DNA of 64,000 nucleotides, taken from positions 18,871-82,870 of the forward strand of contig JAKOTR010000040.1 of assembly GCA_029776225.1 (NCBI GenBank), in the 5' to 3' direction. Below are positions 53,302 through 64,000 of the stretch, in pieces. How positions within the stretch are numbered: the stretch's first letter is position 1; the number at the start of each line of letters is the position of its first letter. This DNA comes from Acidobacteriota bacterium (GTDB lineage: Bacteria; Acidobacteriota; Terriglobia; Bryobacterales; Bryobacteraceae). The notes under the pieces were generated by a model that saw nothing but the letters and a program-made list of their open reading frames with translations, was not told where the DNA came from and did not search any database. The translations under genes and the position numbers were made by a program.

Positions 53302-55005
53302 ATGTCGACTTCCAACGAAACAGCCCGGTCCTCGAACTTCATCCGAGAGATCATCATTAGAGACTTGGAGACCGGAAAATACGGAGGACGCGTGCATACG
53401 CGCTTTCCGCCCGAGCCGAACGGCTATCTCCACATCGGTCACGCAAAATCGATTTGCATCAACTTCGGCCTCGCCAAGGAATTCGGCGGCAAGTGCAACC
53501 TCCGTTTCGACGACACCAATCCGTGCAAGGAAGAGGTGGAGTATGTCGAATCGATCATAGAGGACGTCCGCTGGCTGGGGTTTGATTGGGAAGACCGCCT
53601 TTACTACGCCTCGGATTACTTCGAACAGCTCTATCAGTGGGCCGTGCAGCTCATCAAAGCCGGCAAGGCTTATGTCTGCGATCTCACGCCGGAGCAGATC
53701 CGCGAGTACCGGGGCACCCTGACGGAACCTGGCCGGGAGAGCCCGTGGCGGAATCGCTCGGTCGAGGAGAACCTGAACCTGTTCGAGCGCATGCGCGCCG
53801 GCGAGTTCCCCGACGGATCCCGCACGCTGCGGGCGAAAATCGACATGGCCTCGCCGAACCTGAACCTGCGCGATCCGGTGATGTACCGCATCTTGCACGC
53901 CGAGCATCACCGGACGGGGAAGAAGTGGTGCATCTATCCGACATACGATTTCGCCCACGGCCAGTGCGACTCCATCGAAGGGATCACTCACTCCATTTGC
54001 ACGCTGGAGTTTGAGGACCACCGGCCGCTGTACGACTGGTACCTCGACCAGCTCGGGATTTACCATCCTCAGCAGATCGAGTTTGCCCGGCTCAACATGA
54101 CCCACACGGTGTTGAGCAAGCGGAAGCTGCTGATGCTCGTCCAGAACGGCCACGTGAGCGGGTGGGACGACCCGCGCATGCCTACCATTTCGGGCATGCG
54201 CCGGCGCGGCTACACGCCCGAGGCGATCCGCAACTTCGCCGAACGGATCGGGGTGTCCAAGACGAACAGCGTCATCGAGTTCTCGCTGCTGGAACACTTC
54301 GTGCGCGAAGATTTGAACCGGACCGCGCCGCGGGTCATGGCGGTCCTGCGCCCCCTGAAGGTGGTGATCGACAACTACCCGGATGATCTTGTGGAGGAGA
54401 TGGAAGCGGTCAACAATCCCGAAGACCCCTCCATGGGCACGCGGCAGGTGCCGTTCTCGAAGGTCCTCTATATCGAGCGTGACGACTTCCGGGAGGACCC
54501 GCCGAAACAGTATTACCGGCTGGCGCCCGGCCGGGAGGTCCGGCTGCGGTACGCCTACTTCATCCGGTGTAACGAAGTGGTGAAAGACGAGAACGGGGAG
54601 GTGGTCGAACTCCACTGCACCTACGACCCGGCCACGCGAGGCGGAAACGCCCCGGACGGCCGGAAGGTGAAAGCGACCCTCCACTGGGTCTCGGCCAGCC
54701 ACGCGGTGAATGCGGAGGTGCGGCTCTACGACAAGCTGTTCATCCGCGAGAACCCGGATGAGGGGGACCTCATCGCGAACCTGAATCCGAACTCGCTCGA
54801 AATTCTGAAAGACTGCAAGCTCGAGCCCAGCCTGATGGGCGCTCCGGTGGGCAGCCGCTACCAGTTTGAGCGGCTGGGCTACTTCTGCGTCGATCCGGAT
54901 AGCACAGCGGAACACCTGGTTTTCAACCGCACCGTCGCCTTGCGCGACACCTGGGCGAAAATCGAGAAAGCTCAGCAACAGGGCGCAGTCAAGACACAGC
55001 AATGA
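53302..55005 (+). CDS. glnS: Glutaminyl-tRNA synthetase
   Basis: 567 residues from ATG 53302, with AGG eight bases upstream. Class I marks are [17 protein letters not shown] (HIGH) and [11 protein letters not shown] (KMSKS-type). [19 protein letters not shown] and FEFxD-like segments are those of bacterial GlnRS, and the two C-terminal beta-barrels are present. It attaches glutamine to tRNA-Gln; bacteria that have it usually got it by ancient transfer from eukaryotes. It overlaps the next gene by 4 bp. Confidence 0.96.
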   Translation: MSTSNETARSSNFIREIIIRDLETGKYGGRVHTRFPPEPNGYLHIGHAKSICINFGLAKEFGGKCNLRFDDTNPCKEEVEYVESIIEDVRWLGFDWEDRLYYASDYFEQLYQWAVQLIKAGKAYVCDLTPEQIREYRGTLTEPGRESPWRNRSVEENLNLFERMRAGEFPDGSRTLRAKIDMASPNLNLRDPVMYRILHAEHHRTGKKWCIYPTYDFAHGQCDSIEGITHSICTLEFEDHRPLYDWYLDQLGIYHPQQIEFARLNMTHTVLSKRKLLMLVQNGHVSGWDDPRMPTISGMRRRGYTPEAIRNFAERIGVSKTNSVIEFSLLEHFVREDLNRTAPRVMAVLRPLKVVIDNYPDDLVEEMEAVNNPEDPSMGTRQVPFSKVLYIERDDFREDPPKQYYRLAPGREVRLRYAYFIRCNEVVKDENGEVVELHCTYDPATRGGNAPDGRKVKATLHWVSASHAVNAEVRLYDKLFIRENPDEGDLIANLNPNSLEILKDCKLEPSLMGAPVGSRYQFERLGYFCVDPDSTAEHLVFNRTVALRDTWAKIEKAQQQGAVKTQQ

Positions 55006-56579
55006 TTATTCTTGGAATCGGTGGGATTCTGAATGAAGCGGCGGCGGCCATCCTGAAGGATGGCGTTGTGGCCGGCGCGGCGGAAGAGCGCAAGCTGGCG
55101 CGGCGGTTCCAGCCGGGCGAACTGCCGGAAGAGGCGATCTCCATGTGCCTCAAGCTGGCCGGGGTAACGCACGAGCAGGTGGACGCGGTCGCCATCGTGC
55201 GCCCCATCGCGGCGGGACCGGAGAGCGCGCGGCACCTGGCGCTGCGGGCGAGGTTCCCCAACAGCCGGGTAGTGCTGGTGGACCATCACACCGCGCACGC
55301 GGCTTCGGCGTTTTATCCGTCGCCTTTTGAAACAGCTACCGTTCTGACGCTCGACCGCGCCGGCGATTTCCGCTGCGGCGCCCGCTGGCGTGCGTCAACA
55401 GGCCAGTTCATCCTCGAGCAGGAGCAGTACTATCCCGATTCGCTCGGCGACTTGTACCGGCGGGTTACGGAACTGCTCGGATTCAATCCGGACTCCGACG
55501 CCCACAAGATCCAATGGCTCTCCGCCGCCGGAAACGACACGCTGGCCCCGTTGTTCCTGGAAATGCTGGGGAACAAGGACGGCGCGTGGCCGCGGATCGA
55601 CCGGAGCTTCTTCGACGCCGACCGGCTGGGCCGCGGAGGTTTCAGCGCCCGGTTCTACGAACGTCTGGGCCTGCCCGATGAGACCCCGATTCCAGACGAG
55701 ATGAAAGCCGACATCGCTGCTGGGCTGCAACGCGCGGTGGAAAAGACGGTGCTGGACATGGCCGGCACGGGAGACAACCTCTGCCTGGGCGGAGGGTTGG
55801 CCCTGAACGCCTTGCTGGTCTCGAAAGTGGAGTGTTCCCCGAACTGGAAAAACGTTTTCGTCCAGCCTGCGGCCGGCAACGCCGGGACGGCGCTCGGCGC
55901 GGTTTTCTACGCCTGGCATCACTTTTTCCGGCGGACCGAGCGCTGCGGTATGGGCAATCTCTGCCTTGGGCCGGGGTTTGAGGCGGAAGAGATCAAGCAG
56001 GTTCTGGAGAACTGCAAGCTGCGGTTCCGCTATCTGCTGACGTCCGAGGAGTTGATCGAAACCGTCGTCCGCGTAATCTCCGATAACAAGATCGTGGCGT
56101 GGATGCAGGGCCGGATGGAGTTCGGCCCGCGCGCGCTGGGCAACCGCAGCATTCTGGCCTCGCCGCTGGACCCGTATTCCACCGAAAACCTCAATATCTA
56201 CATCAAGCACCGGGAGCCGTTCCGGAAATTCGCCGCTTCGGTGCCGGCCGAAATCGCCTCCGAGTACTTCGAGGTGGGTCCGAACGCCCGCTTTCTGGCC
56301 ACGGTCGGCCGGGTGCGGCCCGCTCACCGCGCACGGTTCGAAGCGGCCATTCTGGGGAAGGACCTGGTGCGCGTCCACACGGTGTCGAAGGAGGATAACC
56401 CGCTGTACTGGAATCTCCTGCACGCGGCGGGGAAGGCGACGGGCTTGCCGGTGCTTTACAACACGTCCTTCAACCTTTTCGGAGATCCGCTAGTGTGTTC
56501 CCCGCGGGACGCGGTGCGCAGTTTCTATTCGAGCGGCATCGACGCGATGTTTGTGGGGAACTTTTTCCTGGAAAAGTAG
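55002..56579 (+). CDS. NodU/CmcH-type carbamoyltransferase
   Basis: 525 residues. The N-terminal Kae1/Hsp70-like ATPase fold has [13 protein letters not shown] (metal histidines) and [11 protein letters not shown]. The middle shows [17 protein letters not shown]. The C-terminal YrdC-like part has [16 protein letters not shown] and [20 protein letters not shown]. Family members transfer a carbamoyl group from carbamoyl phosphate to hydroxyls of sugars, antibiotics or Nod factors. No biosynthetic cluster surrounds it. Its ATG overlaps the glnS stop, so translation is probably coupled. Confidence 0.9.
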   Translation: MIILGIGGILNEAAAAILKDGVVAGAAEERKLARRFQPGELPEEAISMCLKLAGVTHEQVDAVAIVRPIAAGPESARHLALRARFPNSRVVLVDHHTAHAASAFYPSPFETATVLTLDRAGDFRCGARWRASTGQFILEQEQYYPDSLGDLYRRVTELLGFNPDSDAHKIQWLSAAGNDTLAPLFLEMLGNKDGAWPRIDRSFFDADRLGRGGFSARFYERLGLPDETPIPDEMKADIAAGLQRAVEKTVLDMAGTGDNLCLGGGLALNALLVSKVECSPNWKNVFVQPAAGNAGTALGAVFYAWHHFFRRTERCGMGNLCLGPGFEAEEIKQVLENCKLRFRYLLTSEELIETVVRVISDNKIVAWMQGRMEFGPRALGNRSILASPLDPYSTENLNIYIKHREPFRKFAASVPAEIASEYFEVGPNARFLATVGRVRPAHRARFEAAILGKDLVRVHTVSKEDNPLYWNLLHAAGKATGLPVLYNTSFNLFGDPLVCSPRDAVRSFYSSGIDAMFVGNFFLEK

Positions 56580-56623
56580 GGAAAAGAAAGACGGGCCGCG
56601 AGAGCGTCCGCCCTCGTGGCCCG
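56580..56623 (-). terminator. Intrinsic terminator of the small secreted-protein gene
   Basis: An 11-bp stem (CGGGCCGCGAG with CTCGTGGCCCG, one G-T pair) has a 10-base loop. On the minus strand it is followed by TCTTTCTTTTC, a T-rich tail. It could also end the plus-strand carbamoyltransferase transcript. Confidence 0.65.
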
Positions 56624-56648
56624 CTTCAACGACAGGCTTGCAGGTTAA

Positions 56649-57017
56649 TTACGACTTCTTGGCGACGAACTCGCGCGCCGGGCGGTCGGAACCCTCACGA
56701 CTGGTCTTGAACTTGATCTCGTCGCCGGAAACCGTGCCCTCGTAGAGCATAATCATCTCGTTCCCGCCGAATTCACGCTTTACTTTAAACGAGATCGTGT
56801 TTCCGCTGATCTTGCCGTCGGTGATCGGCGTCTCGCCGCGCGGCGTTACAACGGTGCCGGTGAGCGTGTTGCCTTCGGCTTTCAGGTTAAAGGTGGTTTC
56901 CATCGTTGCGCCCTCGCGGCCGGGGACACTGGCCTTCCAGGTCCCGGTGACGTCGGCTGCCAGAGCCATTCCGGCGGCCAGCGTCAGAACGATCAAAATG
57001 CTCAGCAGATTCCTCAT
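56649..57017 (-). CDS. Small secreted protein of unknown function
   Basis: 122 residues: signal peptide (LLSILIVLTLAAGMALA), then a beta-rich domain with alternating strands: VTGTWKASVPG, METTFNLKAEGNTLTGTVV, GKISGNTISFKVKREFGG, MLYEGTVSGDEIKFKTSR. The pattern of T-G-x-W and paired 'G-N-x-I/L' strands resembles small calycin-like or lipocalin-like beta-barrel proteins often seen in Acidobacteriota. The ligand is unknown. A ribosome-binding site (GGAAGGAG) precedes the ATG. Confidence 0.75.
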   Translation of the reverse strand: MRNLLSILIVLTLAAGMALAADVTGTWKASVPGREGATMETTFNLKAEGNTLTGTVVTPRGETPITDGKISGNTISFKVKREFGGNEMIMLYEGTVSGDEIKFKTSREGSDRPAREFVAKKS

Positions 57018-57144
57018 AGTGCTCCTTCCTTGGCGAAGCAGTATGGCTTCTCTGTCTTGTAAAGAGCGCTGAAGCCGGAGGTTTGGTTACACCCCCCTCG
57101 CCAAGAATGACCGCCCAGTCCGGGCTGGGGGCGCTTTCCGGCGT

Positions 57145-58517
<1,373 letters not shown>

Positions 58518-58521
<4 letters not shown>

Positions 58522-60584
58522 GCCCGCGCCTCCTGAGTCTTGGGATCGGCCTCGACGCCGGCCACTACCGGAATCTCGACGATGAAGCGCGCCCCCTGGG
58601 GCTCGTTATCCTCGACGCGGATCTTCGCATTGTGCTCGGCGAGGATGCGGCTGACGATGGCGAGGCCAAGGCCAGTGCCGCGGCCCTTGGTGGAGAAGTA
58701 GGGCAGGAAGAGGCGGTCCCTGTCCTCGGCCGCGACGCCGCAGCCGGTGTCCGCGACGATCAGTTCCACCGTATCCGCAGCGGTGGCGCGCGTAATCACA
58801 TAGAGATGCTTGAGCACTGAGTCTTGCATCGATTCATCGGCGTTATCGATCAGGTTGATCACAACGCGCTTGAATTGCCTGGGGTCGATGTTGACCAGCG
58901 GCAGGCCAGGTGCAAACTCCTTGTGAATTTGAATGTCTTCGAGGCGGCCGGCAAAAACGGCGAGGGCGGATTCGACGACTTCGTTGAGGTCGCAGGGCAC
59001 GGGCTGCGCCGCGGGGAAGCCGGCGAACTGCGAGAACTCGTTGACCAGGGTTTTCACGGTTTCGACTTCGCCGGAGATCGTAGAAGTACACTCGCGCAGA
59101 ATGCGCTGGGCGTCCGGCGGCAAATTGAGCCGCTCAAGCTGGCGGGCGATGCGGTCGCTGCACAGTGCGATGGGCGTGAGCGGGTTTTTCATTTCGTGGG
59201 CGATGCGGCGCGCCACTTCCTGCCACGCGGCGATGCGCTGCGCGCGCAGCAGCTCGGAGGTGTCTTCGAGAACCATTACGAATCCGGAGGTCGGGCCTTC
59301 CTCAAGCGCGGCCAGGGTGACCGAGAGATGGAGCGAGCCGCGTCCGTTCTTGAGTTCCATTTGCCTGGAGACGACGCCGGTGCGCCGGGCGCGCTTCATC
59401 ATGTATTTAATGTCGGCGGTTTCCTCGCGCGAGAACAGGTCTTCCAGGCGGGAGGCTGCGGCGACCTTTTCCTCCTCGAAAAGCTGCCGTAAGGCGCGGT
59501 TGACGCGGAGAATGCGGCCGTCCGAGGAAATCGAGATCACGCCGGAAGGAATGCTTTCGAGGATGGCTTCCGTGAACCGGCGGCGCTGTTCCAGCTCGCG
59601 GCTGTTGGCTTCCAGCGCGTGAGTCATTTCATTGAAGGCGCGCACGAGCGAGGCGAGTTCGTCGATCGCTCTCACCTTCACGCGGTACGCGAGATTGCCG
59701 CGGCGCACCTCGCCGGCGGCCTTGAGCAGCGCTTCGATGGGAGTGGAGATCTGCTTGGAGAGAAAGAGCGCCACCCAAGTGGCAAAGAACTGAATGAACA
59801 GCGTGATCAGAAGCAGCAGCAGGACGTAGAAATTGCGGAACCCGCGGCGGTCCACGGTCAGTTTGTCGTAATCGCGGACGAACTGCTCGACACGGTCCTT
59901 CCTTTCGGCAAGGTCGGCGCGGTGCTGGGGCGCAACCAGAACGAAGCCGAGGCTGCGGCCGCGGAATTCGACCGGGGCGCGCGCTCCGGAAACCATGGAC
60001 TTGTCCGTGCCGCAGAGGCTCACCGAGGAGCTGTCGTTGCGCACCAAAACGGCCGAAACGATGTTGCGCTCGCGGCAGGCGCGCGCGAGGGAACCGCCGC
60101 CGCCGGAGGCGAGCGAGATGGTCTCGGGCCGTTCGGCGAGCCAGGCGGCGTCCGCTGCGGCTTTCTCTTCGGCTTCGCGATTCAGAATCTCTACCATCTC
60201 GGCGAAGCTGTTGCGCACGCCCTGCGCCGGAGCGCTGAACCATTTCGCCAGGTTGTAGTTCAGAACATAGACCCCCCACAGCACCAGGAAGAACATCGGC
60301 ATGAAGGTCAGCGCCAGGGCGCCAATGACCAGCTTGGTCTTAATGCGCGACCCTTCGCGGTTGCTGCGGCGCTCGATATAGAGGCGGACGCCGGTTCGGA
60401 ACAGCATGAAACCGAGCGTCACGGTGAGCAGGAAAACCAGCGTCGAGACGGCCCAGTACAGGAAAGTCTGCTCGGGGCTGACCGGCGCATAGTCGCCGAA
60501 GCTGAACGAGCCCTGCCAGATCACGAGCGTCGCCGAGATAATCAGCAGGACGACACCCGAGATATGGAGCAGACGCTTGCGCAT
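58518..60584 (-). CDS. NtrY-like sensor histidine kinase
   Basis: 688 residues. Three or four membrane segments lie in the N-terminal part: about 7-25, 43-65, 88-115 and, after a periplasmic loop, about 255-280. Then come a HAMP linker (SKQISTPIEALLKAAGEVRR), a PAS domain (LESIPSGVISISSDGRIL), the His dimerisation region (EVARRIAHEMKNPLTPIALC), and an ATPase domain with VVINLIDNADESMQ, VADTGCGVA and GRGTGLGLAIVSRI. This is the NtrY layout. It pairs with the downstream NtrX-like regulator; the signal is unknown, with nitrogen or envelope redox state as candidates. Confidence 0.92.
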
Positions 60585-60665
60585 TGAATCCAGTTTAGTT
60601 CGTTGGACAAGCCTGCGGGTTCCCGGGGAACCGGCGGGGCGCGGCGGAGCGCCGCCAGGGCGGCG

Positions 60666-61670
60666 CTACCGCTTGTAGGTTTTCGAAAAGTTGTTCCTGC
60701 TGTTGGTGATGGTGAAGGAGCCGTCGGATTCGGCCGTGAGCTTGATGTAGTGCCCCTGGCAGTTTTCCGCCTCCGGGTTGGCGATGAATTGCTCCGGGGC
60801 GTTCAGGTCGCCGGCGGGAATGGCATAGTGGAGCTGCCAGATGTCCTTCACGCTGGGGGTGTTCCGGATCACTTGGAACGAACCCGGCACGCCGCCCTTT
60901 TTCGCGCCGTTGTTGCCGATGGCGACTACCGGCTGCAAGGCGGCAAGAATCGCGGGGGAATTCGAGATGTCCAACCCGTGATGCGTGATGAGATACACGT
61001 CCGCCGTGCCGATCAGGTTGTTGGGGCAGACCAGCTCGTTTTCCTTGTTCCAGGTGAGATCGGCCATGTTGGCGAACCGGAAATTCCCATATTTCAGGAT
61101 GAAGGCTACGGAGCGGCCGTTTTCGCTTCTGTCTTCCCTCTTCGGCTCGATGGAAGCGCAGGCGGGGTTGGGGGCGCCGGCGCCCGGCAGCGGCTTGGAA
61201 ATCACCGCTCCGTGGGCGGCAACAACGTCGATCTCCACCCCTCTCAGCGGAATCTTGTCTCCGGGTTTTACGACCAGGCGCTTGCCCTTCGCGGCAACCT
61301 CGTCGTAGGCGGCCGCCAGTTTTTGCGCGCCCGGATTGGTTTCGGTGTTCGAACCGTGATCGACATAGTGAACGATGGGGATCTTGGCGGCGATTTCGGG
61401 GATGCCTCCCGCGTGGTCGGTGTGATAGTGCGTATTCAGTAAGTAATCGATCCGTTTTACGCCGGCGAGTTTCGCAGCCGCGGCGATGCGGTCCGCGTCC
61501 CGGCCGTTGAACCCGGGCCAGCCGGCGTCCACGAGCATCGATTCACCCGAGGGGCTGACGATTAGCGTAGCCTGTCCGCCCTCGACGTCGATGAAGTAGA
61601 TCTGGAGGTTAGCGGCGGAGAGAGGCAGAGCCGCCAGCGACAGAGCCAGGATCGAGATCAGAATTCGCAT
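60666..61670 (-). CDS. Secreted MBL-fold metallo-hydrolase (ComEC C-terminal-like)
   Basis: 334 residues with a signal peptide (MRILISILALSLAALPLSA); ATG 61670 is preferred over 61736 for that reason. The metallo-beta-lactamase fold shows FIDVEGGQATLIV, MLVDAGW, the metal motif LNTHYHTDHAGG (HxHxDH) and LITHHGLDIS. The type resembles the ComEC/Rec2 competence-hydrolase domain, but without its membrane part. The substrate, possibly nucleic acid or phosphoester, is unknown. Its stop codon lies in an 8-bp hairpin at 60648-60667. Confidence 0.83.
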   Translation of the reverse strand: MRILISILALSLAALPLSAANLQIYFIDVEGGQATLIVSPSGESMLVDAGWPGFNGRDADRIAAAAKLAGVKRIDYLLNTHYHTDHAGGIPEIAAKIPIVHYVDHGSNTETNPGAQKLAAAYDEVAAKGKRLVVKPGDKIPLRGVEIDVVAAHGAVISKPLPGAGAPNPACASIEPKREDRSENGRSVAFILKYGNFRFANMADLTWNKENELVCPNNLIGTADVYLITHHGLDISNSPAILAALQPVVAIGNNGAKKGGVPGSFQVIRNTPSVKDIWQLHYAIPAGDLNAPEQFIANPEAENCQGHYIKLTAESDGSFTITNSRNNFSKTYKR

Positions 61671-61732
61671 GGCCGAAATCGTAGCACAGAGAGGGTCATA
61701 ACGGCGCCTGGGCGGAGGCGGCAAATCCGTTG

Positions 61733-62182
61733 TCACACAAGCCGCGAGAGCCGCTTCAGCAACTGAATCTGACCGGCATGATAGAGGTCATGCGCCGCGA
61801 CTCCGCGGATGAGCCGAAGCTTCTTCGGGTCGCGCAAATCGGAAGGGGTGAGGCCGGCGACGGCCTCCCGCAGAAGCTTGTGTTCGGAGACCAGCAGCGC
61901 GACATCCCGCTCCCATGCCTCGCGGTCCGGCTGGTCCGGGCGGGCGAACCAGTCCGAGCCGCGCTCCGGGAACGAACCGCGCTTCGCGCCGGTGAGCCTG
62001 CGCCTGACGACGTACTTCCAATAGGCGGCATGTAGGACCACTTCCTGAATGCTGTGCGCGCCGCGGCAGGGCCGCCACGCCGCCTGCTCCGCCGTCAGGC
62101 CGCGAATCGAGCCTCTAAGGTTGGTGCCGTGCCAGGATTTCTTATCGAATGCCTCGTCGAGTGCAACAAGAAGATGATCCAT
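61733..62182 (-). CDS. DinB-family protein
   Basis: 149 residues of the DinB/YfiT four-helix bundle type. Three metal-site histidines are seen at the expected places: HSIQEVVLHAAYWK (near 43-56) and VAAHDLYHAGQIQLLKRL (near 127-144). Family members include metal-dependent thiol-S-transferases; most are uncharacterised stress proteins. It stands between the MBL gene and tdh on the same strand. Confidence 0.85.
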   Translation of the reverse strand: MDHLLVALDEAFDKKSWHGTNLRGSIRGLTAEQAAWRPCRGAHSIQEVVLHAAYWKYVVRRRLTGAKRGSFPERGSDWFARPDQPDREAWERDVALLVSEHKLLREAVAGLTPSDLRDPKKLRLIRGVAAHDLYHAGQIQLLKRLSRLV

Positions 62183-62212
62183 TCCGGCATTATGGCACCG
62201 CCGCTGCGCGGC

Positions 62213-63235
62213 CTACCATTCCAGAATCACTTTCCCCGCGCGCCCGGAGAGCATCACCTCGAATGCCTCCCGGTACTCGGTGAACGGAAACCGGTGCGTG
62301 ATGACGGGCGATATGTCGAGCCCCGATTGCAGCATCACCGTCATCATGTACCACGTCTCGTACATTTCGCGGCCATAAATGCCCTTGATGGTGAGCATGT
62401 TGAAGATGACGGTGTTCCAATCGATCGCGATGTCCTCCGGCGGGATGCCGAGCATGGCGATTTTCCCCCCGTGGCACATGTTGGCCAGCATTTCGCGGAA
62501 AGCCGCCGGGTTGCCGGACATCTCCAGGCCGACGTCGAAACCCTCCAGCATGCCGAGCTCCTTCTGCACGTCCGCGACGCGTTGGGTGCGGGAGTCGAGC
62601 GCGCGCGTGACGCCGAACTTGCGGGCCAACTCCAGGCGGTAGGGATTCACGTCGGTGATTACGACGTGGCGCGCGCCGGCGTGGCGGACCACCGCCGCCG
62701 CCATCATGCCGATTGGCCCGGCGCCCGTGATCAGCACGTCTTCGCCGAGGACCGGAAACGACAGCGCCGTGTGCACCGCGTTGCCGAACGGATCGAAGAT
62801 CGCGGCGATGTCGAGGTCGATGCCCTTGGCGTGGTGCCAGACATTGGACATCGGCAGGGCGATGTATTCGGCGAAGCAGCCGGGGCGGTTCACGCCGACA
62901 CCCTGGGTGCGCGCGCAGAGATGGCGGCGGCCGGCCAGGCAGTTGCGGCAGCGCCCGCACACGACGTGTCCCTCGCCGCTCACGATGTCGCCGGGGAAGA
63001 AGTCGGCGACGTTGGAGCCGACCTTGACGATCTCGCCGACGAATTCGTGGCCGACGACCATGGGGACAGGGATGGTCTTGCGCGCCCACTCGTCCCAGTT
63101 CCAGATGTGCAGGTCAGTGCCGCAGATGGAGGTGCGGAGCACCTTGATGAGCACGTCGTTGATGCCGATTTCGGGGATGGGCGTTTCCTCGAGCCACAAT
63201 CCGGGCTCGGGCTTGCTTTTGAGGAGGGCTTTCAT
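62213..63235 (-). CDS. tdh: L-threonine 3-dehydrogenase
   Basis: 340 residues of the zinc-dependent medium-chain dehydrogenase family. The catalytic zinc site is [14 protein letters not shown] (Cys38) and [10 protein letters not shown] (His-Glu). The structural zinc cysteines are in [15 protein letters not shown]. The cofactor motif is [10 protein letters not shown]. The Tdh-specific WNWDEWA and [12 protein letters not shown] are present. It oxidises L-threonine to 2-amino-3-ketobutyrate with NAD. The partner gene kbl is not in the window. It diverges from the XRE-cupin regulator. Confidence 0.93.
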   Translation of the reverse strand: MKALLKSKPEPGLWLEETPIPEIGINDVLIKVLRTSICGTDLHIWNWDEWARKTIPVPMVVGHEFVGEIVKVGSNVADFFPGDIVSGEGHVVCGRCRNCLAGRRHLCARTQGVGVNRPGCFAEYIALPMSNVWHHAKGIDLDIAAIFDPFGNAVHTALSFPVLGEDVLITGAGPIGMMAAAVVRHAGARHVVITDVNPYRLELARKFGVTRALDSRTQRVADVQKELGMLEGFDVGLEMSGNPAAFREMLANMCHGGKIAMLGIPPEDIAIDWNTVIFNMLTIKGIYGREMYETWYMMTVMLQSGLDISPVITHRFPFTEYREAFEVMLSGRAGKVILEW

Positions 63236-63274
63236 ATTGAGCCAATTGTCCTATATTTCGCACGGGCTGTCCAC

Positions 63275-63280
63275 TATAAT
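63275..63280 (+). promoter_or_regulatory. TATAAT -10 element close to the XRE-cupin start
   Basis: A perfect TATAAT lies 9 bases before the ATG at 63290, so a transcript started from it would be leaderless or nearly so. No well-placed -35 is visible: TTGTCC at 63246 is 23 bases upstream. The assignment is therefore uncertain. Confidence 0.35.
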
Positions 63281-63289
63281 GGAAGCTGT

Positions 63290-63886
63290 ATGGCGGGCAG
63301 ATCGAAGGCGGCGCGGCAGGCGGCGGAGGCCGAGGCGGGCGAGTTTGGCAAGCGCGTGAAGCAGCTCCGCGCCGAGCGCGGCTGGTCGCTGCAGGACCTG
63401 GCGAACGCATGCGGGGTGAGCCGTTCGATGCTCAGCCAGATCGAGCGGAACGAGGCGAACCCGACGCTGGCGGTGACGCTGAAGATCGCGCGCGCGTTCG
63501 GCGTCCCGCTGGCCGACCTGGTGGCGACGCCGGGAGTCACTTCGTCGGTGGAGGTGATCCGCGCGGACGACCGGGCGTATCATTACCGTTCGGACACCCA
63601 CTGCCAGATCCGCACGCTTTCGCCGCTGCACCTGGAAAAGGACGTGGAGTTCTACGAGGTGCGGCTCCAGCCCGGCGCCTCGCTGCGCAGCAGCGCGCAC
63701 TACAAAGGAACGAGGGAATTTTTGACCGTGCAGAAAGGCCGGATCCGGGTGGAAAGCGGCGGCGACACGGAGGAACTGGGGCTGGGCGATTCGGCCAGCT
63801 ATCGAGCCGACGTGGCGCACGCGATCACCAACGTGGGAACCGGCGACGCGGTGGTGTTCCTGGTAGACATCTACCGCCAGGCATAG
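63290..63886 (+). CDS. XRE-family regulator with C-terminal cupin domain
   Basis: 198 residues. The helix-turn-helix part (about 18-75) shows FGKRVKQLRAERGWSLQDLA and GVSRSMLSQIERNEANPTL, a typical HTH_3 domain. The C-terminal cupin (about 120-195) shows VEFYEVRLQPGASLRSSAHY, GTREFLTVQKGRIRV and YRADVAHAITNVG, the ligand-binding barrel. Such regulators often control amino-acid or polyamine metabolism and commonly act on the divergent gene, here tdh. Confidence 0.9.
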   Translation: MAGRSKAARQAAEAEAGEFGKRVKQLRAERGWSLQDLANACGVSRSMLSQIERNEANPTLAVTLKIARAFGVPLADLVATPGVTSSVEVIRADDRAYHYRSDTHCQIRTLSPLHLEKDVEFYEVRLQPGASLRSSAHYKGTREFLTVQKGRIRVESGGDTEELGLGDSASYRADVAHAITNVGTGDAVVFLVDIYRQA

Positions 63887-63961
63887 CGGCGCGGCGCCAG
63901 GCCCGTATCCTGATAAACTGTAAAATGCCGCTGTGATCCAGCGGCGGCAATTCCAAGAACC

Positions 63962-64000
63962 GGGCCCTTAGCTCAGCGGTCAGAGCAGCGGACTCATAAT
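63962..64000 (+). tRNA. tRNA with anticodon CAT (probably Met), cut by the right edge
   Basis: The 5' half of a tRNA is present: acceptor strand GGGCCCT, TA, D arm GCTCAGCGGTCAGAGC and the anticodon stem-loop start GCGGACTCATAAT with anticodon CAT at 63995-63997. The 3' half is outside the window. Elongator Met is most likely; Ile2 (modified CAT) cannot be excluded. Confidence 0.85.

Noticed and set aside
52069..55002. 977-codon minus-strand frame opposite gltX and glnS
   Set aside because: It spans two well-defined synthetase genes and their intergenic gap, so it cannot be a real gene.
60648..60667. 8-bp GC hairpin at the end of the MBL gene as an intrinsic terminator
   Set aside because: No T-run follows on the minus strand, and it overlaps the stop codon; too weak to call.

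Overview
The window (GC-rich, about 60% or more by eye) looks like a chromosome segment of an Acidobacteriota member, most likely the Solibacter/Bryobacter lineage. The reasons are the gene families: a VWFA-related acidobacterial secreted protein, a very large carboxypeptidase-regulatory/TonB-type outer-membrane receptor, a Ser/Thr kinase fused to a PD40 beta-propeller, and repeated Gfo/Idh/MocA, ThuA and sugar-isomerase genes with export signals. This placement is inference from gene content; no rRNA is present.

Layout. 1-4764: a cut LysR regulator, a PilZ protein followed by seven decayed tandem copies of its own 3' end, an RmlD-type reductase, a VWA protein, an AlkA-like glycosylase and an SMP-30 lactonase. 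4829-10306: tRNA-Asp(GTC), a decayed transposase end with duplicated IS-end-like sequence, then an unusually long CRISPR array of 74 repeats and 73 spacers with no cas gene in the window. Repeat polarity and the two decayed repeats at the left end place the leader on the right, so crRNAs are read from the minus strand. 10714-18725 (minus): a probable five-gene operon (TonB-type receptor, oxidoreductase, HEAT protein, ThuA, cupin) divergent from an IclR regulator with two palindromes between them. 18876-25666 (plus): IclR, 3-hydroxyacyl-CoA dehydrogenase, SDR, cyclase, exported epimerase, CoA-acylating semialdehyde dehydrogenase and DeoR, a catabolic unit. 25890-35741 (minus): a seven-gene polysaccharide/sugar operon (GH101-like, GH28, two isomerases, a double ThuA, Gfo/Idh/MocA, UROD-like). 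35794-40607: kinase-propeller, TPR and membrane proteins. 40608-41078: a gene-free stretch ending in a strong terminator. 41079-49158: accA, an efflux adaptor plus ABC ATPase without permease, two secreted enzymes and an aldose epimerase. 49273-57017: small DUF2267-like protein, ECF sigma/anti-sigma pair, ksgA, gltX, glnS, a carbamoyltransferase and a small secreted protein. 57145-63886: an NtrYX-like two-component pair, an MBL-fold protein, a DinB protein, threonine dehydrogenase and an XRE-cupin regulator. A tRNA with anticodon CAT is cut by the right edge.

The most unusual signal is inside the CRISPR spacers. At least seven of 73 hold a perfect stem of 7-11 bp with a 3-7 nt loop, and three more do so with one G-U pair. 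Another five or six carry a Shine-Dalgarno plus start codon, nearly all oriented so that the crRNA would be antisense to the mRNA. Some loops look like RNA tetraloops. This suggests that the array samples structured RNA, for example single-stranded RNA phage genomes or transcripts, perhaps through an RT-Cas1 type III system located elsewhere. That interpretation is inference and is testable.
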